A DNA stretch of 64,000 nt from Candidatus Gastranaerophilales bacterium (GTDB taxonomy: Bacteria > Bacillota > Clostridia > Lachnospirales > Lachnospiraceae), in the NCBI GenBank assembly GCA_023663225.1, contig JAMPHU010000005.1, positions 1 to 64,000 of the forward strand. The letters run 5' to 3'. Position numbers and translations under genes: made by a program. Under the pieces are notes generated by a model. The model was not told the origin of the DNA and searched no databases. It was given only the letters and a program-made list of their open reading frames with translations. Of this stretch, positions 24,597 to 33,281 are shown piece by piece; position 1 is the first letter of the stretch, and each line of letters begins with the position of its first letter.

Positions 24597-26870
24597 ATGT
24601 TTGAACACAAGGCGCTCGGCAGTTTGGACGATTTCTTTGTGGAATACGACAAACGTCGGGAACAGGGAGTATACTTTTACAGAATTTGCGGGTACAATGA
24701 TCCTATCAGGGAATTTCTTGTACGTTATTATGAAGAGGCCAGAAAAACGGGTGTTGTGATAGAGGGAAGGATTCCCAACCCCAATGAGAAAAATCTGGCA
24801 TATTATGAAGAGATCATGGGGATGCAATTTCAGCTCAGCATGAATTTTTTGCTTTCCAGCCTGAGGAAGTGGCTTCCCAGAATGAATGATCTCCAGCGAA
24901 ATAATGTGGCGGGGGCCATATATGATACGCTTGAAAACATGCGCAGGGAGGGGAAAAATGATAATATGCTGCGCAATGCGTTCATCAAGTTCATGTGCTG
25001 GCTGTACTATAAGTTTGAGCGAGTCGTCAACCAACTGGGGGGCAATCGGATCCCCAAGATATTATATGAAGGCAATATCAGCAACTATGAGCTGAAGCTT
25101 TTGTGCATCCTCTCAGGGGCGGGATGTGATGTGGTGCTCTTGCAGTATCAGGGAGACGCGGGATATGGCGCCCTAGATCCTGGTTCCCATTTTTCGCGCA
25201 AGTTGGAATTGCCCGCGATGGGTGATTTCCCGCAGGATTTTTCGATCAAGGTCTTGCGGAGAGAGTTGGAGGAGCGCATGAACGTGGAGAGACTCTGCGG
25301 TGCGCCGCCGAAACTTCAAAATTGCACCAACGCCTGGATTGAGGGAAAGGGACTGGAAGATGTGCAGAAACCCGAGCAGAGCAGAGGGCAGGATGAGAGA
25401 TTTTTCTATAACTGCTTTTTGCGGGTAGAGGGTGTGGAGGATAAGCTGACTTACCTCAATGAGTTGTATCGATTTCAGCAGGAGATAACCGCCGCGGGTA
25501 GAAATTTAGTGATCGTGGAATCGGAGTTGCCGCCGCCGTCCAATGAGGAGATCGGCGCTATTCGGAGAAAGCAATACAAAGATACGAGCCAGTTGATCGC
25601 AGATCTGGTCGCCAACATTATTTTTGCCGCCAACATGGAGCTTCAGGGGATCTTGCGCAAGGCGTTTACGGATGTCGTGCTGGAAGAGAGCAGGACGCTA
25701 GGGGGGAATCTGAACCGGCTCACAAACCGAACGATCTATTTATTATGTTGGCTGAAACGCTTTCAGGATATGCTTTTTAAGAAATGGAAGAGTCCTCGAA
25801 TAGAATGTTTTGTCTATCTGGGAGGCTGCCGGAATGAAAATGAAGCGCTTTTTCTTCGATATTTGAGCAGATTGCCGGTGGATGTGGTGATATTGACGCC
25901 GGATCTTCACAAAAAATGCTGTTTGCGGGCCGACAATCTATATGAAGTGCATTATGAGAACTCTCTACAAGTTGCAAAGTTCCCCAGGGAGACGGCGGAT
26001 CTGCAGTTATCGACCGCCGCGTACCATGCGGAGAGAGAATTGGATACCATTATGTATCAGGACAGCGGAATGTATCGGAATCAGCAGTATCAGAGAGGCA
26101 TATCCGCAGTACTGCAATCTATATATGAAGAGATCGCCATTCTGTGGGATCAGGAGATGAAGTACAGACCCAACTTTGACGTGAAGGATTCTGTGGTGAC
26201 GATGCCCGTGATCTATGCGAAAGTATGCGGGGTGAAAGATGGACTTGTAAAGCCGTATTGGGTTGAGATCAAGAAGCTTTTGACGCCGGATACGCTTTTG
26301 ATCAAGGGAGCACCCTATCTGCGGCCGGAGGAACCCAATCCGGTCAGAGCTTTCACCACAGGATTTTTGAAGAACGGGAAGCTGCAAAAGGCAAAGATCA
26401 AGACACATTCCTGTTACACATACGGCGTTTTGCGGGAAGAGGTTCAAGAGCATATACTGGACAAGCTTCAACTATTGTTGGATCGAAAACTGGTTAAGGG
26501 AATCTATGAAAACGGTACGGAATATACGGTAATTGCCACTGTGCTGAACCTGAACAAGGATATTCTGCGTATGTTGCAGAAATTTGATTTTACCAAGAAG
26601 AATCCCAAGATCATATACATCAATACCACAGAGGCTGTGCTTTCCCTGGAGGATAGTATATTGATGGCGTTTCTGAATCTGGTCGGATTTGATATTGTTT
26701 TCTTTGTGCCCACCGGATACCAGTGTGTGGAGAAGTATATGAACAGCAAAGGCATAGAAGAGCATCAGATTGGCGAATATGTTTACGATCTGACAATTCC
26801 CGATTTTGATACGATTTCTATAAAATCGCGTCAATCCTGGCGCGAACGGTTATTCAAGAGAGGAGAATAG
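24597..26870 (+). CDS. yceG: YceG-like protein of the Ter system
   Basis: The 757-residue protein matches the YceG family (annotated as a putative component of the biosynthetic module), found beside TelA/YceH and TerD genes in B. subtilis yceCDEFGHI and elsewhere. It has no signal peptide or membrane segment. Two similar blocks are visible: YELKLLCILSGAGCDVVLLQYQGD (about 160-185) and LEDSILMAFLNLVGFDIVFF (about 690-710), suggesting an internal repeat of Rossmann-like type. No catalytic residues can be assigned. The ribosome site is weak (GTGGGAATGG). It ends two bases before the TelA gene. Confidence 0.8.
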   Translation: MFEHKALGSLDDFFVEYDKRREQGVYFYRICGYNDPIREFLVRYYEEARKTGVVIEGRIPNPNEKNLAYYEEIMGMQFQLSMNFLLSSLRKWLPRMNDLQRNNVAGAIYDTLENMRREGKNDNMLRNAFIKFMCWLYYKFERVVNQLGGNRIPKILYEGNISNYELKLLCILSGAGCDVVLLQYQGDAGYGALDPGSHFSRKLELPAMGDFPQDFSIKVLRRELEERMNVERLCGAPPKLQNCTNAWIEGKGLEDVQKPEQSRGQDERFFYNCFLRVEGVEDKLTYLNELYRFQQEITAAGRNLVIVESELPPPSNEEIGAIRRKQYKDTSQLIADLVANIIFAANMELQGILRKAFTDVVLEESRTLGGNLNRLTNRTIYLLCWLKRFQDMLFKKWKSPRIECFVYLGGCRNENEALFLRYLSRLPVDVVILTPDLHKKCCLRADNLYEVHYENSLQVAKFPRETADLQLSTAAYHAERELDTIMYQDSGMYRNQQYQRGISAVLQSIYEEIAILWDQEMKYRPNFDVKDSVVTMPVIYAKVCGVKDGLVKPYWVEIKKLLTPDTLLIKGAPYLRPEEPNPVRAFTTGFLKNGKLQKAKIKTHSCYTYGVLREEVQEHILDKLQLLLDRKLVKGIYENGTEYTVIATVLNLNKDILRMLQKFDFTKKNPKIIYINTTEAVLSLEDSILMAFLNLVGFDIVFFVPTGYQCVEKYMNSKGIEEHQIGEYVYDLTIPDFDTISIKSRQSWRERLFKRGE

Positions 26871-26872
26871 GC

Positions 26873-28009
26873 ATGGGATTGGATTTTAAGAAGACCGGAC
26901 CAACGTCCGAGACAATCGTAGCAGATGTGAAAAGCGAGTTGATAGAGAGCTACGATATTGTGGCGGACAGGCAGCAGATGAACACGCAGCTCACCAATTC
27001 GCCGGAAGTGGATGCCTTAGTCAGCACGATCGAGGTGGACAATCTGGAAACCATCGTATCTTTTGGTGCGGAGGCGGCGGAGAGTATTTCCAAAGCGTCA
27101 GACGTCGTGTTAAACAGTATGAACATGACGCAGTTGGATGAGTCCAGCGAGATGTTGAATACGCTTGCCAAGATCATGCAGAAATTTGATATCGACGAAA
27201 TTCGGGAGAACCCCACGCTGTTTGGGAAGCTTTTCGGCAACCTGAGAAAACAGTTGGACAAGATTCTGAATAAGTATCACACGATGGGCGAAGAGGTGGA
27301 CAAAATTTATGTGCAGTTAAAGCAGTACGAGGCTGAGATCAAGCAGTCCAACCGCAAGCTAGATCAACTCTTTGACGCCAATGTGGAATACTACCATCAG
27401 CTAGTCAAATATATCCTTGCGGGAGAGCAGGGGTGCAGGGAGTTGGAAGAGTATATTGCCAAGAGACAAAACGACATGGAGACGACGGGAGATACTTCCA
27501 TCCAGTTTGAACTGCAAAGTTTGCAGCAGGCGCTTATGATGTTGGAGCAGCGGACACAGGATTTGCGCACTGCGGAGAATGTGGCGATGCAGTCTATCCC
27601 CATGATCAAGACCATGGAATTTAGTAATATGAACCTGGTGAGAAAGATCAATTCCGCATTCATCATCACGCTTCCTGTGTTCAAGCAGGCCCTCGCGCAG
27701 GCGATTATGCTCAAGCGTCAGCGGCTTCAGGCGGAGGCAATGTCGGCGCTTGATGAAAAGACCAACGAGATGCTCATCAAAAACGCCCGAAATACGGTGG
27801 AGCAGGCTAAGATGACCGCGCAGATGGCTTCGGGAAGTTCTATTAAGATAGAGACTTTGGAGACGACTTGGAAAACCATCGTGACCGGTATCGACGAAAC
27901 CCGCGAGATTCAGGAAAAGGCCAGAAAACAGCGCGTGGAAGATCAGGCCCGTCTGGAGACGATCAAGACGGAGTTCAACAAAAGATACAGTATGCCCGCT
28001 GCCAAATAA
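26873..28009 (+). CDS. yceH: TelA/YceH family toxic-anion-resistance protein
   Basis: A 378-residue, almost wholly helical protein rich in Gln, Glu, Lys and Met, without membrane segments, matching the TelA family (PF05816). Conserved-looking parts include NLETIVSFGAEAAESISKAS, TLFGKLFGNLRKQLDKILNKY and MASGSSIKIETLETTWKTIV. TelA/YceH proteins confer tolerance to tellurite, nisin or cell-wall antibiotics in different hosts and always travel with Ter genes. AGAGGAGAATAGGC precedes ATG 26873. Coiled-coil character suggests it is a scaffold between YceG and TerD proteins; this is inference. Confidence 0.9.
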   Translation: MGLDFKKTGPTSETIVADVKSELIESYDIVADRQQMNTQLTNSPEVDALVSTIEVDNLETIVSFGAEAAESISKASDVVLNSMNMTQLDESSEMLNTLAKIMQKFDIDEIRENPTLFGKLFGNLRKQLDKILNKYHTMGEEVDKIYVQLKQYEAEIKQSNRKLDQLFDANVEYYHQLVKYILAGEQGCRELEEYIAKRQNDMETTGDTSIQFELQSLQQALMMLEQRTQDLRTAENVAMQSIPMIKTMEFSNMNLVRKINSAFIITLPVFKQALAQAIMLKRQRLQAEAMSALDEKTNEMLIKNARNTVEQAKMTAQMASGSSIKIETLETTWKTIVTGIDETREIQEKARKQRVEDQARLETIKTEFNKRYSMPAAK

Positions 28010-28057
28010 GGGAAATGAATGACTCAATTCATTATAAATAACAAGGAGGACAAGGAT

Positions 28058-28639
28058 ATGCCAATTAATTTATCGAAAGGACAAAAAGTGGATCTGACAA
28101 AAGGGAATCCCGGCTTGAAGAAGATCATGGTCGGTCTGGGATGGGATGTAAACGCCTACGATTCGGGTGCGGACTTCGACTTGGACGCGGTCGCATTTAT
28201 GCTGGGCGATAATGGCAAGTGTCCCACAGAAAAGGAATTTGTCTTCTATGGCAATCTGGAGCATCCCAGCGGGGCGGTGAAGCACATGGGCGATAACCTG
28301 ACCGGAGAAGGCGAGGGAGACGATGAGCAGATTCAGGTGGATCTGACGAAGATTCCGGACAATGTGTCCAAGATCGCTTTTACGGTTACGATCTATGACG
28401 CGGAGGTAAGGCGGCAGAATTTTGGCCAAGTGTCCAATGCGTTCATACGGATCGTGGATGAAGTTACAAATCAGGAGTTGATCCGCTATGATCTGGGAGA
28501 AGATTTCTCGATAGAGACGGCCATTGTGGTAGGCGAGCTGTACAAACACGGCGGCGAATGGAAGTTTAATGCGATCGGCAGCGGTTTCCAGGGCGGCTTG
28601 GCGGCATTGTGCGGACATTACGGCATAGAAGTGGCATAG
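28058..28639 (+). CDS. TerD-family Ca2+-binding stress protein, copy 1
   Basis: The 193-residue TerD protein has both Asp-rich Ca2+-binding regions: [20 protein letters not shown] and [19 protein letters not shown], then [20 protein letters not shown] and [14 protein letters not shown]. TerD beta-sandwiches bind two Ca2+ ions. ATG 28058 is chosen because AAGGAGGACAAGG precedes it; a longer frame from 28019 would precede that site. Copy 2 is very similar over its whole length, so the two are a tandem duplication. Confidence 0.95.
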   Translation: MPINLSKGQKVDLTKGNPGLKKIMVGLGWDVNAYDSGADFDLDAVAFMLGDNGKCPTEKEFVFYGNLEHPSGAVKHMGDNLTGEGEGDDEQIQVDLTKIPDNVSKIAFTVTIYDAEVRRQNFGQVSNAFIRIVDEVTNQELIRYDLGEDFSIETAIVVGELYKHGGEWKFNAIGSGFQGGLAALCGHYGIEVA

Positions 28640-28660
28640 AGAATGTCAGTATATTTTGAA

Positions 28661-28700
28661 CTGTAACCGTCAGGAGTATGCCGGGCGGTTACAGATTTTT
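28661..28700 (+). terminator. Terminator or attenuator between terD copies 1 and 2
   Basis: CTGTAACCG (28661-28669) pairs with CGGTTACAG (28686-28694), followed by ATTTTT at 28695-28700. It should end part of the transcription after terD copy 1, lowering expression of the later copies relative to the first, or marking a processing point. Confidence 0.8.
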
Positions 28701-28717
28701 AAACAGGAGGAATAAAA

Positions 28718-29302
28718 ATGTCAGTTTCATTACAAAAAGGACAGAAAGTAAGCCTGACAAAAGAGAATCCCGGGCTGCGCAAGGTCGTGGTAGGACTTGG
28801 CTGGGATGTGAATCAGTTTGACACAGGCGGAGATTTCGATCTGGATGCGGCGGCGTTTCTTTTGGCAGACAGCGGGCGAGTGTCCTCTCAGAATGATTTC
28901 GTATTTTTTGGCAATCTTTCTCATCCGTCAGGCAGCGTCGTACATCTGGGAGACAATCTGACCGGCGTAGGGGAGGGAGACGACGAGCAGATCAAGATCG
29001 ATCTGTCGCTGGTGCCTTCGAATATCACCAAGATCGCATTCACTGTGACCATCTATGACGCGGAAAAGAGGCGTCAGAATTTTGGCCAGGTAAACAATGC
29101 GTTTATTCGGATCTATGATGAGATCAGCGGAGAAGAATTTTTGCGCTACGATCTGGGAGAAGATTTTTCGATAGAGACGGCGGCAGTCTTTGGAGAGTTG
29201 TACAAGAATGGAAACGAATGGAAATTTAATGCGATCGGCAGCGGCTATCAGGGCGGCTTGGCGGCATTGTGCGCTAACTTTGGCGTGGAAGTGGATGATT
29301 AA
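28718..29302 (+). CDS. TerD-family Ca2+-binding stress protein, copy 2
   Basis: A 194-residue TerD protein with the two Asp-rich sites [20 protein letters not shown] and [19 protein letters not shown], and the shared ends [12 protein letters not shown] and [18 protein letters not shown]. It is a close paralogue of copy 1, differing mainly in surface positions. A strong AGGAGG precedes ATG 28718, and an intrinsic-terminator hairpin separates it from copy 1. Confidence 0.95.
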   Translation: MSVSLQKGQKVSLTKENPGLRKVVVGLGWDVNQFDTGGDFDLDAAAFLLADSGRVSSQNDFVFFGNLSHPSGSVVHLGDNLTGVGEGDDEQIKIDLSLVPSNITKIAFTVTIYDAEKRRQNFGQVNNAFIRIYDEISGEEFLRYDLGEDFSIETAAVFGELYKNGNEWKFNAIGSGYQGGLAALCANFGVEVDD

Positions 29303-29326
29303 AGATTAAATCAGGAGGGAAAAATT

Positions 29327-29923
29327 ATGGCAATCAGTTTACAAAAAGGACAGAAGGTAAATCTTACAAAGAAGGCATCCGGCGGCTTGGGAGAGATTTT
29401 GGTAAATCTGAACTGGAACGCCGGAAAGAAAGGATTTTTATCGGGACTTTTGGGCAACGGCGGGATCGATCTGGATCTTGGGTGCCTGTATGAGATGAAG
29501 GACGGCAGGAAGGGAGCGGTTCAGGCTCTTGGCAATGCGTTTGGTTCTCTTCAATATCCCCCTTATGTCGCGCTGGACGGCGATGACAGAACCGGCGCCG
29601 CTGCGGCAGGAGAGAATTTGAGGATCAATGGCAATCAGATCGCGGAGATCAGAAGAATTTTAGTATACACCTTTATCTATGAAGGGATTGCGAATTGGAA
29701 GCAGGCGGATGCCGTGGTCACAATCAAGTATCCCGGGTCGGAGGACATTATTGTTCGCATGGATGAGTTCAATTCCAGAAATATCATGTGTGGTCTGGTG
29801 ATGTTTGAAAACAATAATGATGAGACATTCAGCGTGGAAAAGATCGTCCGTTTCTTCAGCGGGCATGAAGAGCTGGATCGAGCGTTCGGATGGGGCATGA
29901 ACTGGAAGCCGGGACGCAAATAA
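29327..29923 (+). CDS. Divergent TerD/TerA-like protein, copy 3
   Basis: The 198-residue protein starts like TerD ([15 protein letters not shown]) but departs from the family: the first Ca2+ region is NWNAGKKGFLSGLLGNGGID followed by LDLGC, and the second is LDGDDRTGAAAAGENLRING. This resembles the TerA-type C-terminal TerD domain, which keeps the fold and a few acidic residues. It contains IIVRMDEFNSRNIMCGLVMF, unlike the others. CAGGAGGG precedes ATG 29327. It probably works with copies 1, 2 and 4 as a heteromer. Confidence 0.85.
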   Translation: MAISLQKGQKVNLTKKASGGLGEILVNLNWNAGKKGFLSGLLGNGGIDLDLGCLYEMKDGRKGAVQALGNAFGSLQYPPYVALDGDDRTGAAAAGENLRINGNQIAEIRRILVYTFIYEGIANWKQADAVVTIKYPGSEDIIVRMDEFNSRNIMCGLVMFENNNDETFSVEKIVRFFSGHEELDRAFGWGMNWKPGRK

Positions 29924-29983
29924 TAAGTACGGATGGAGCTTTGATGGCATGTGGGCCACCAAGCTCAGAATCAGGAGGAAAAC

Positions 29984-30571
29984 ATGTCAGTAAGTTTACA
30001 AAAAGGACAAAAGGTCAGTTTGTCCAAAGACAATGCGGGTCTGTCCAAGGTGATCGTCGGTCTTGGGTGGGACGAGGTTAAGAGAAAGACCGGCCTTTTT
30101 GCTCCGAAGCCTCAAGCGATAGACTGCGATGCGTCAGCGCTTGCTCTGATCAATGGAAAGCTGACCTATAAGGAGGATGTAGTCTTTTTTGGGAATCTTC
30201 GGCATCCGACCGGCACCATAGAGCATATGGGAGACAACCTTACCGGTGCGGGGGACGGGGATGATGAGCAGATCGTGATAGATCTTGCGAGGATTCCGGA
30301 GCAGTATGACAAGATCGTTTTGGTGGTCAACATCTATCAGGCTATGGAGAGGCATCAACATTTTGGAATGATTCAGAATGCCTTTATCCGTCTGGTGAAT
30401 GGGAGCAATAACACAGAGATGTGCAAATACAGCCTGACCGACGACTATTCCGGAATGACATCCATGATATTTGGAGAGGTTTATAGGCATAATGGGGAGT
30501 GGAAGTTCAATGCGATCGGGCAGGGTACCAATGATCCAGGTTTGGGCGATCTGGTCAGACGGTATATGTAG
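29984..30571 (+). CDS. TerD-family stress protein, copy 4, with an altered first site
   Basis: A protein of 195 residues. The second Ca2+ region is typical (GDNLTGAGDGDDEQIVIDL), but the first carries an insertion, GWDEVKRKTGLFAPKPQAID then CDASALAL, so one acidic ligand position is shifted. It ends WKFNAIGQGTNDPGLGDL. AGGAGG precedes ATG 29984; a longer frame from 29951 is not supported. The inserted loop, with K/R and aromatic residues, may bind a partner or the metabolite. Confidence 0.9.
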   Translation: MSVSLQKGQKVSLSKDNAGLSKVIVGLGWDEVKRKTGLFAPKPQAIDCDASALALINGKLTYKEDVVFFGNLRHPTGTIEHMGDNLTGAGDGDDEQIVIDLARIPEQYDKIVLVVNIYQAMERHQHFGMIQNAFIRLVNGSNNTEMCKYSLTDDYSGMTSMIFGEVYRHNGEWKFNAIGQGTNDPGLGDLVRRYM

Positions 30572-30622
30572 CCAAAGAGAAGAAAGACAGAATGTCCATG
30601 AAACGGGCAGGGAGGTAAGAGC

Positions 30623-33280
30623 ATGAAATTTCAAGGACTTTCAGATCAGGAGGTACAACGCTCCAGGGAGCAGTACGGATCTAACGCCATACCTGAGTCT
30701 GAGCCTACTACTTTTTGGGAAGCCTTTAAGGAAACCTTTGGCGACCCGATGATCAAGATCCTGTTGGTGATTGCGGCGATTATGATCGCAATGTTTTTCC
30801 TGGGATATGCGGAAATATATGAGCCGGTCGGCACCATCGTGGCAGTATTGATTGTGGCTTTTGTGTCCGCCAAGACAAGCGTGGCCAGTGACACGAAATA
30901 CCGCCAGTTGAAGGACAGCACCAAAAAAGATACTTGTAAAGTGTACCGAAACGGCGTGATCACCGTGATCGAAGTGGATGATGTGGTCGTGGGGGATCAG
31001 ATACTATTGCAGTCCGGCGATAAGATTCCGGCGGACGGTATCCTGGTGGACGGCGATATCCGAGTGGACAATTCCGCATTGAACGGCGAGGCGGAAGAAT
31101 GTAAGAAATTTGCCGCACAGGGTCATGTGGAGCTGCCCGACGAGATCACGGGCGACACCTTTGTGGATCAGTATTCTCTGTTCAGGGGCGCCGTGGTGTT
31201 TGACGGGGAAGGCATCCTGGATGTGCGCAAAGTGGGACTGAAGACCATGATGGGCAAAATGGCGGAGGAGATGCAGGAGGAAGAACCCGACTCGCCGCTT
31301 AAAGTGAAACTTGCCAAGCTGGCGAACCAGATTTCCACATTCGGTTACATCGGCGCGGTCGTGATCGCTGTGCTCTATGTGATTTTCTTTGTGATGAATG
31401 CAGGGGGCGTTTCCGCCTACCTTGCGACAGGCTGGTCTCACATCCTTCAGGATGTGGTGAGGGCGGTCTCTCTTGCTATCGTGATCATTGTGTGCGCGGT
31501 TCCGGAAGGCTTGCCGCTAATGATCTCTTTGGTATTGATGCAGAATACCAGCAAAATGTTGGATCACAATGTGCTGGTGCGCAAAGCGGAAGGTATCGAG
31601 ACCGCAGGCTCTCTGAATATTCTTTTCAGTGATAAGACCGGTACGATCACCAAGGGTATGCTTGAGGTAGTGGAGTTCTTTACCGCCCAGGGAGAGACGA
31701 TCCCCCTGAATGAATTGAAAGATTATGGAAAAGTGAAAAGTCTTGTGGATGTCGCGATCGGCAAAAATACGGCTTCCATGTTTGACGCTTCCCACAAGGT
31801 GATCGGCGGCAATGCCACGGATCAGGCTTTGATGAAGTTTATCGGAGAGGATACTTTTAACCTGTTGGCGGGCAATAAGGAATGTGAGGCCGACAAGCTC
31901 CAAGGATTTAATTCGGCGAACAAATTCAGTCAGGCACATATCAAGAGTATGGGCAAGACATTTTATAAGGGTGCTCCGGAGCGGCTGCTGGCGGTTGCCA
32001 ACAAGGCATTGGATAAGGACGGCAACGAGGTAAGCCTGGATTTTGATGAATTGAATGAAAAGATCAACGGGTTGGCATCCAGAGCCATGAGAGTGCTTGC
32101 ATTTGGCTATTCTACACAGGATTTGGTGGAAAATAAGATCAATGACGATGTGGTGCTGATCGGCTTGGTGGCGATCCGCGATGATGTCAGGCCGGAGGCG
32201 CGCGATGCGATCCGCGAGGTGCAGGAGGCCGGTATTCAGGTGGTTATGATCACCGGAGACCGACTGGAGACCGCCGTATCCATCGCGGAGGATGCGGGAC
32301 TGATCAAGAGTGCATCGGACAAGGCGCTGACTTCCGCTCAACTGAACAGCATGAGCGATGATGAAGTCAAAGCAGTCATAAAAGATATCAGAGTGATCGC
32401 CAGGGCGCTTCCCACAGATAAGTCCCGAATGGTCAAGCTTTGCCAGGAGATGAATCTCGTGGTAGGCATGACCGGAGACGGCGTGAACGACTCGCCCGCG
32501 TTAAAGAGAGCGGATGTGGGCTTTGCCATGGGCAGCGGCACAGAAGCCGCCAAGGAAGCCGGTAAGATCGTGGTGCTGGATGACAATTTCAGGTCTATCA
32601 AGGACGCCATCTGGTACGGCAGGACGATCTACCACAATATATTGAAGTTCTGTAAGTTCCAGTTGGTAATCAATGTGGCGGCAGTTGTGGTCAGTGCGAT
32701 CGCGCCGTTCTTCGGTGTGGACGAACCGCTGAAAGTAACGCATCTGTTGTTTGTGAATCTGGTCATGGACGGTTTGGGCGCTATCATGCTTGGCAATGAG
32801 CCGGCTCTGGAGAAATACATGAAGGAAAAACCCAGAAGAAGGGATGAGAGCATTGTCAGCAAAAAGATGATGGCACAGATCGTTACCATGGGGGCGTGGC
32901 TTACCTTTATCAGCTTTGTGTATCTGAAAGTTCCCTTCTTTGTCAATCTTTTTGACAATGAGGCGCAACATTTGACCGGATACTTTGTGCTGTTTATCAT
33001 AAGCGCATTGTTCAACGGTTTTAATGTGAGAGATGACGGCTTTGGTATCTTCAAGGGATTGGATGAAAACACCGGATTCCTCAAGGTATTCTTTGCGATC
33101 ATTTTGGTACAGGCGGCTATTGTAAATGCCGGACTGATTCCGATTCCGATCTTTACCTGGATCGGCAATATGTTTAGCTGTGTGCCTTTCGGCATCATGG
33201 GTTGGATAGCGGTGGTCGTCCTGGCGGTGACGATGATCCCCGTGGATATGGTTCGCAAGTGCATCGTGGGAAAAGACTGA
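30623..33280 (+). CDS. P-type Ca2+-transporting ATPase (type II)
   Basis: An 885-residue P2-type ATPase: an N-terminal cation_ATPase_N region (GLSDQEVQRSREQYGSNAIP), membrane segments with the PEGLPLMISLVL Ca2+ motif, the phosphorylated aspartate D337 in DKTGTITKG, the hinge TGDGVNDSPALKRADVGFAMG, and C-terminal segments including NLVMDGLGAIMLG. It should export Ca2+ (or Mn2+) from the cytoplasm. GGGAGG precedes ATG 30623. It follows terD copy 4 by 51 bases, and TerD proteins bind Ca2+, so shared Ca2+ control is plausible. The MATE gene starts two bases after its stop. Confidence 0.9.
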   Translation: MKFQGLSDQEVQRSREQYGSNAIPESEPTTFWEAFKETFGDPMIKILLVIAAIMIAMFFLGYAEIYEPVGTIVAVLIVAFVSAKTSVASDTKYRQLKDSTKKDTCKVYRNGVITVIEVDDVVVGDQILLQSGDKIPADGILVDGDIRVDNSALNGEAEECKKFAAQGHVELPDEITGDTFVDQYSLFRGAVVFDGEGILDVRKVGLKTMMGKMAEEMQEEEPDSPLKVKLAKLANQISTFGYIGAVVIAVLYVIFFVMNAGGVSAYLATGWSHILQDVVRAVSLAIVIIVCAVPEGLPLMISLVLMQNTSKMLDHNVLVRKAEGIETAGSLNILFSDKTGTITKGMLEVVEFFTAQGETIPLNELKDYGKVKSLVDVAIGKNTASMFDASHKVIGGNATDQALMKFIGEDTFNLLAGNKECEADKLQGFNSANKFSQAHIKSMGKTFYKGAPERLLAVANKALDKDGNEVSLDFDELNEKINGLASRAMRVLAFGYSTQDLVENKINDDVVLIGLVAIRDDVRPEARDAIREVQEAGIQVVMITGDRLETAVSIAEDAGLIKSASDKALTSAQLNSMSDDEVKAVIKDIRVIARALPTDKSRMVKLCQEMNLVVGMTGDGVNDSPALKRADVGFAMGSGTEAAKEAGKIVVLDDNFRSIKDAIWYGRTIYHNILKFCKFQLVINVAAVVVSAIAPFFGVDEPLKVTHLLFVNLVMDGLGAIMLGNEPALEKYMKEKPRRRDESIVSKKMMAQIVTMGAWLTFISFVYLKVPFFVNLFDNEAQHLTGYFVLFIISALFNGFNVRDDGFGIFKGLDENTGFLKVFFAIILVQAAIVNAGLIPIPIFTWIGNMFSCVPFGIMGWIAVVVLAVTMIPVDMVRKCIVGKD

Positions 33281-33281
33281 C

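Noticed and set aside
28058..30571. Dedicated tellurite-resistance operon
   Set aside because: TerD proteins mostly serve general stress or Ca2+-linked systems; no TerB/TerC or tellurite reductase is present, so the name alone does not show tellurite resistance.
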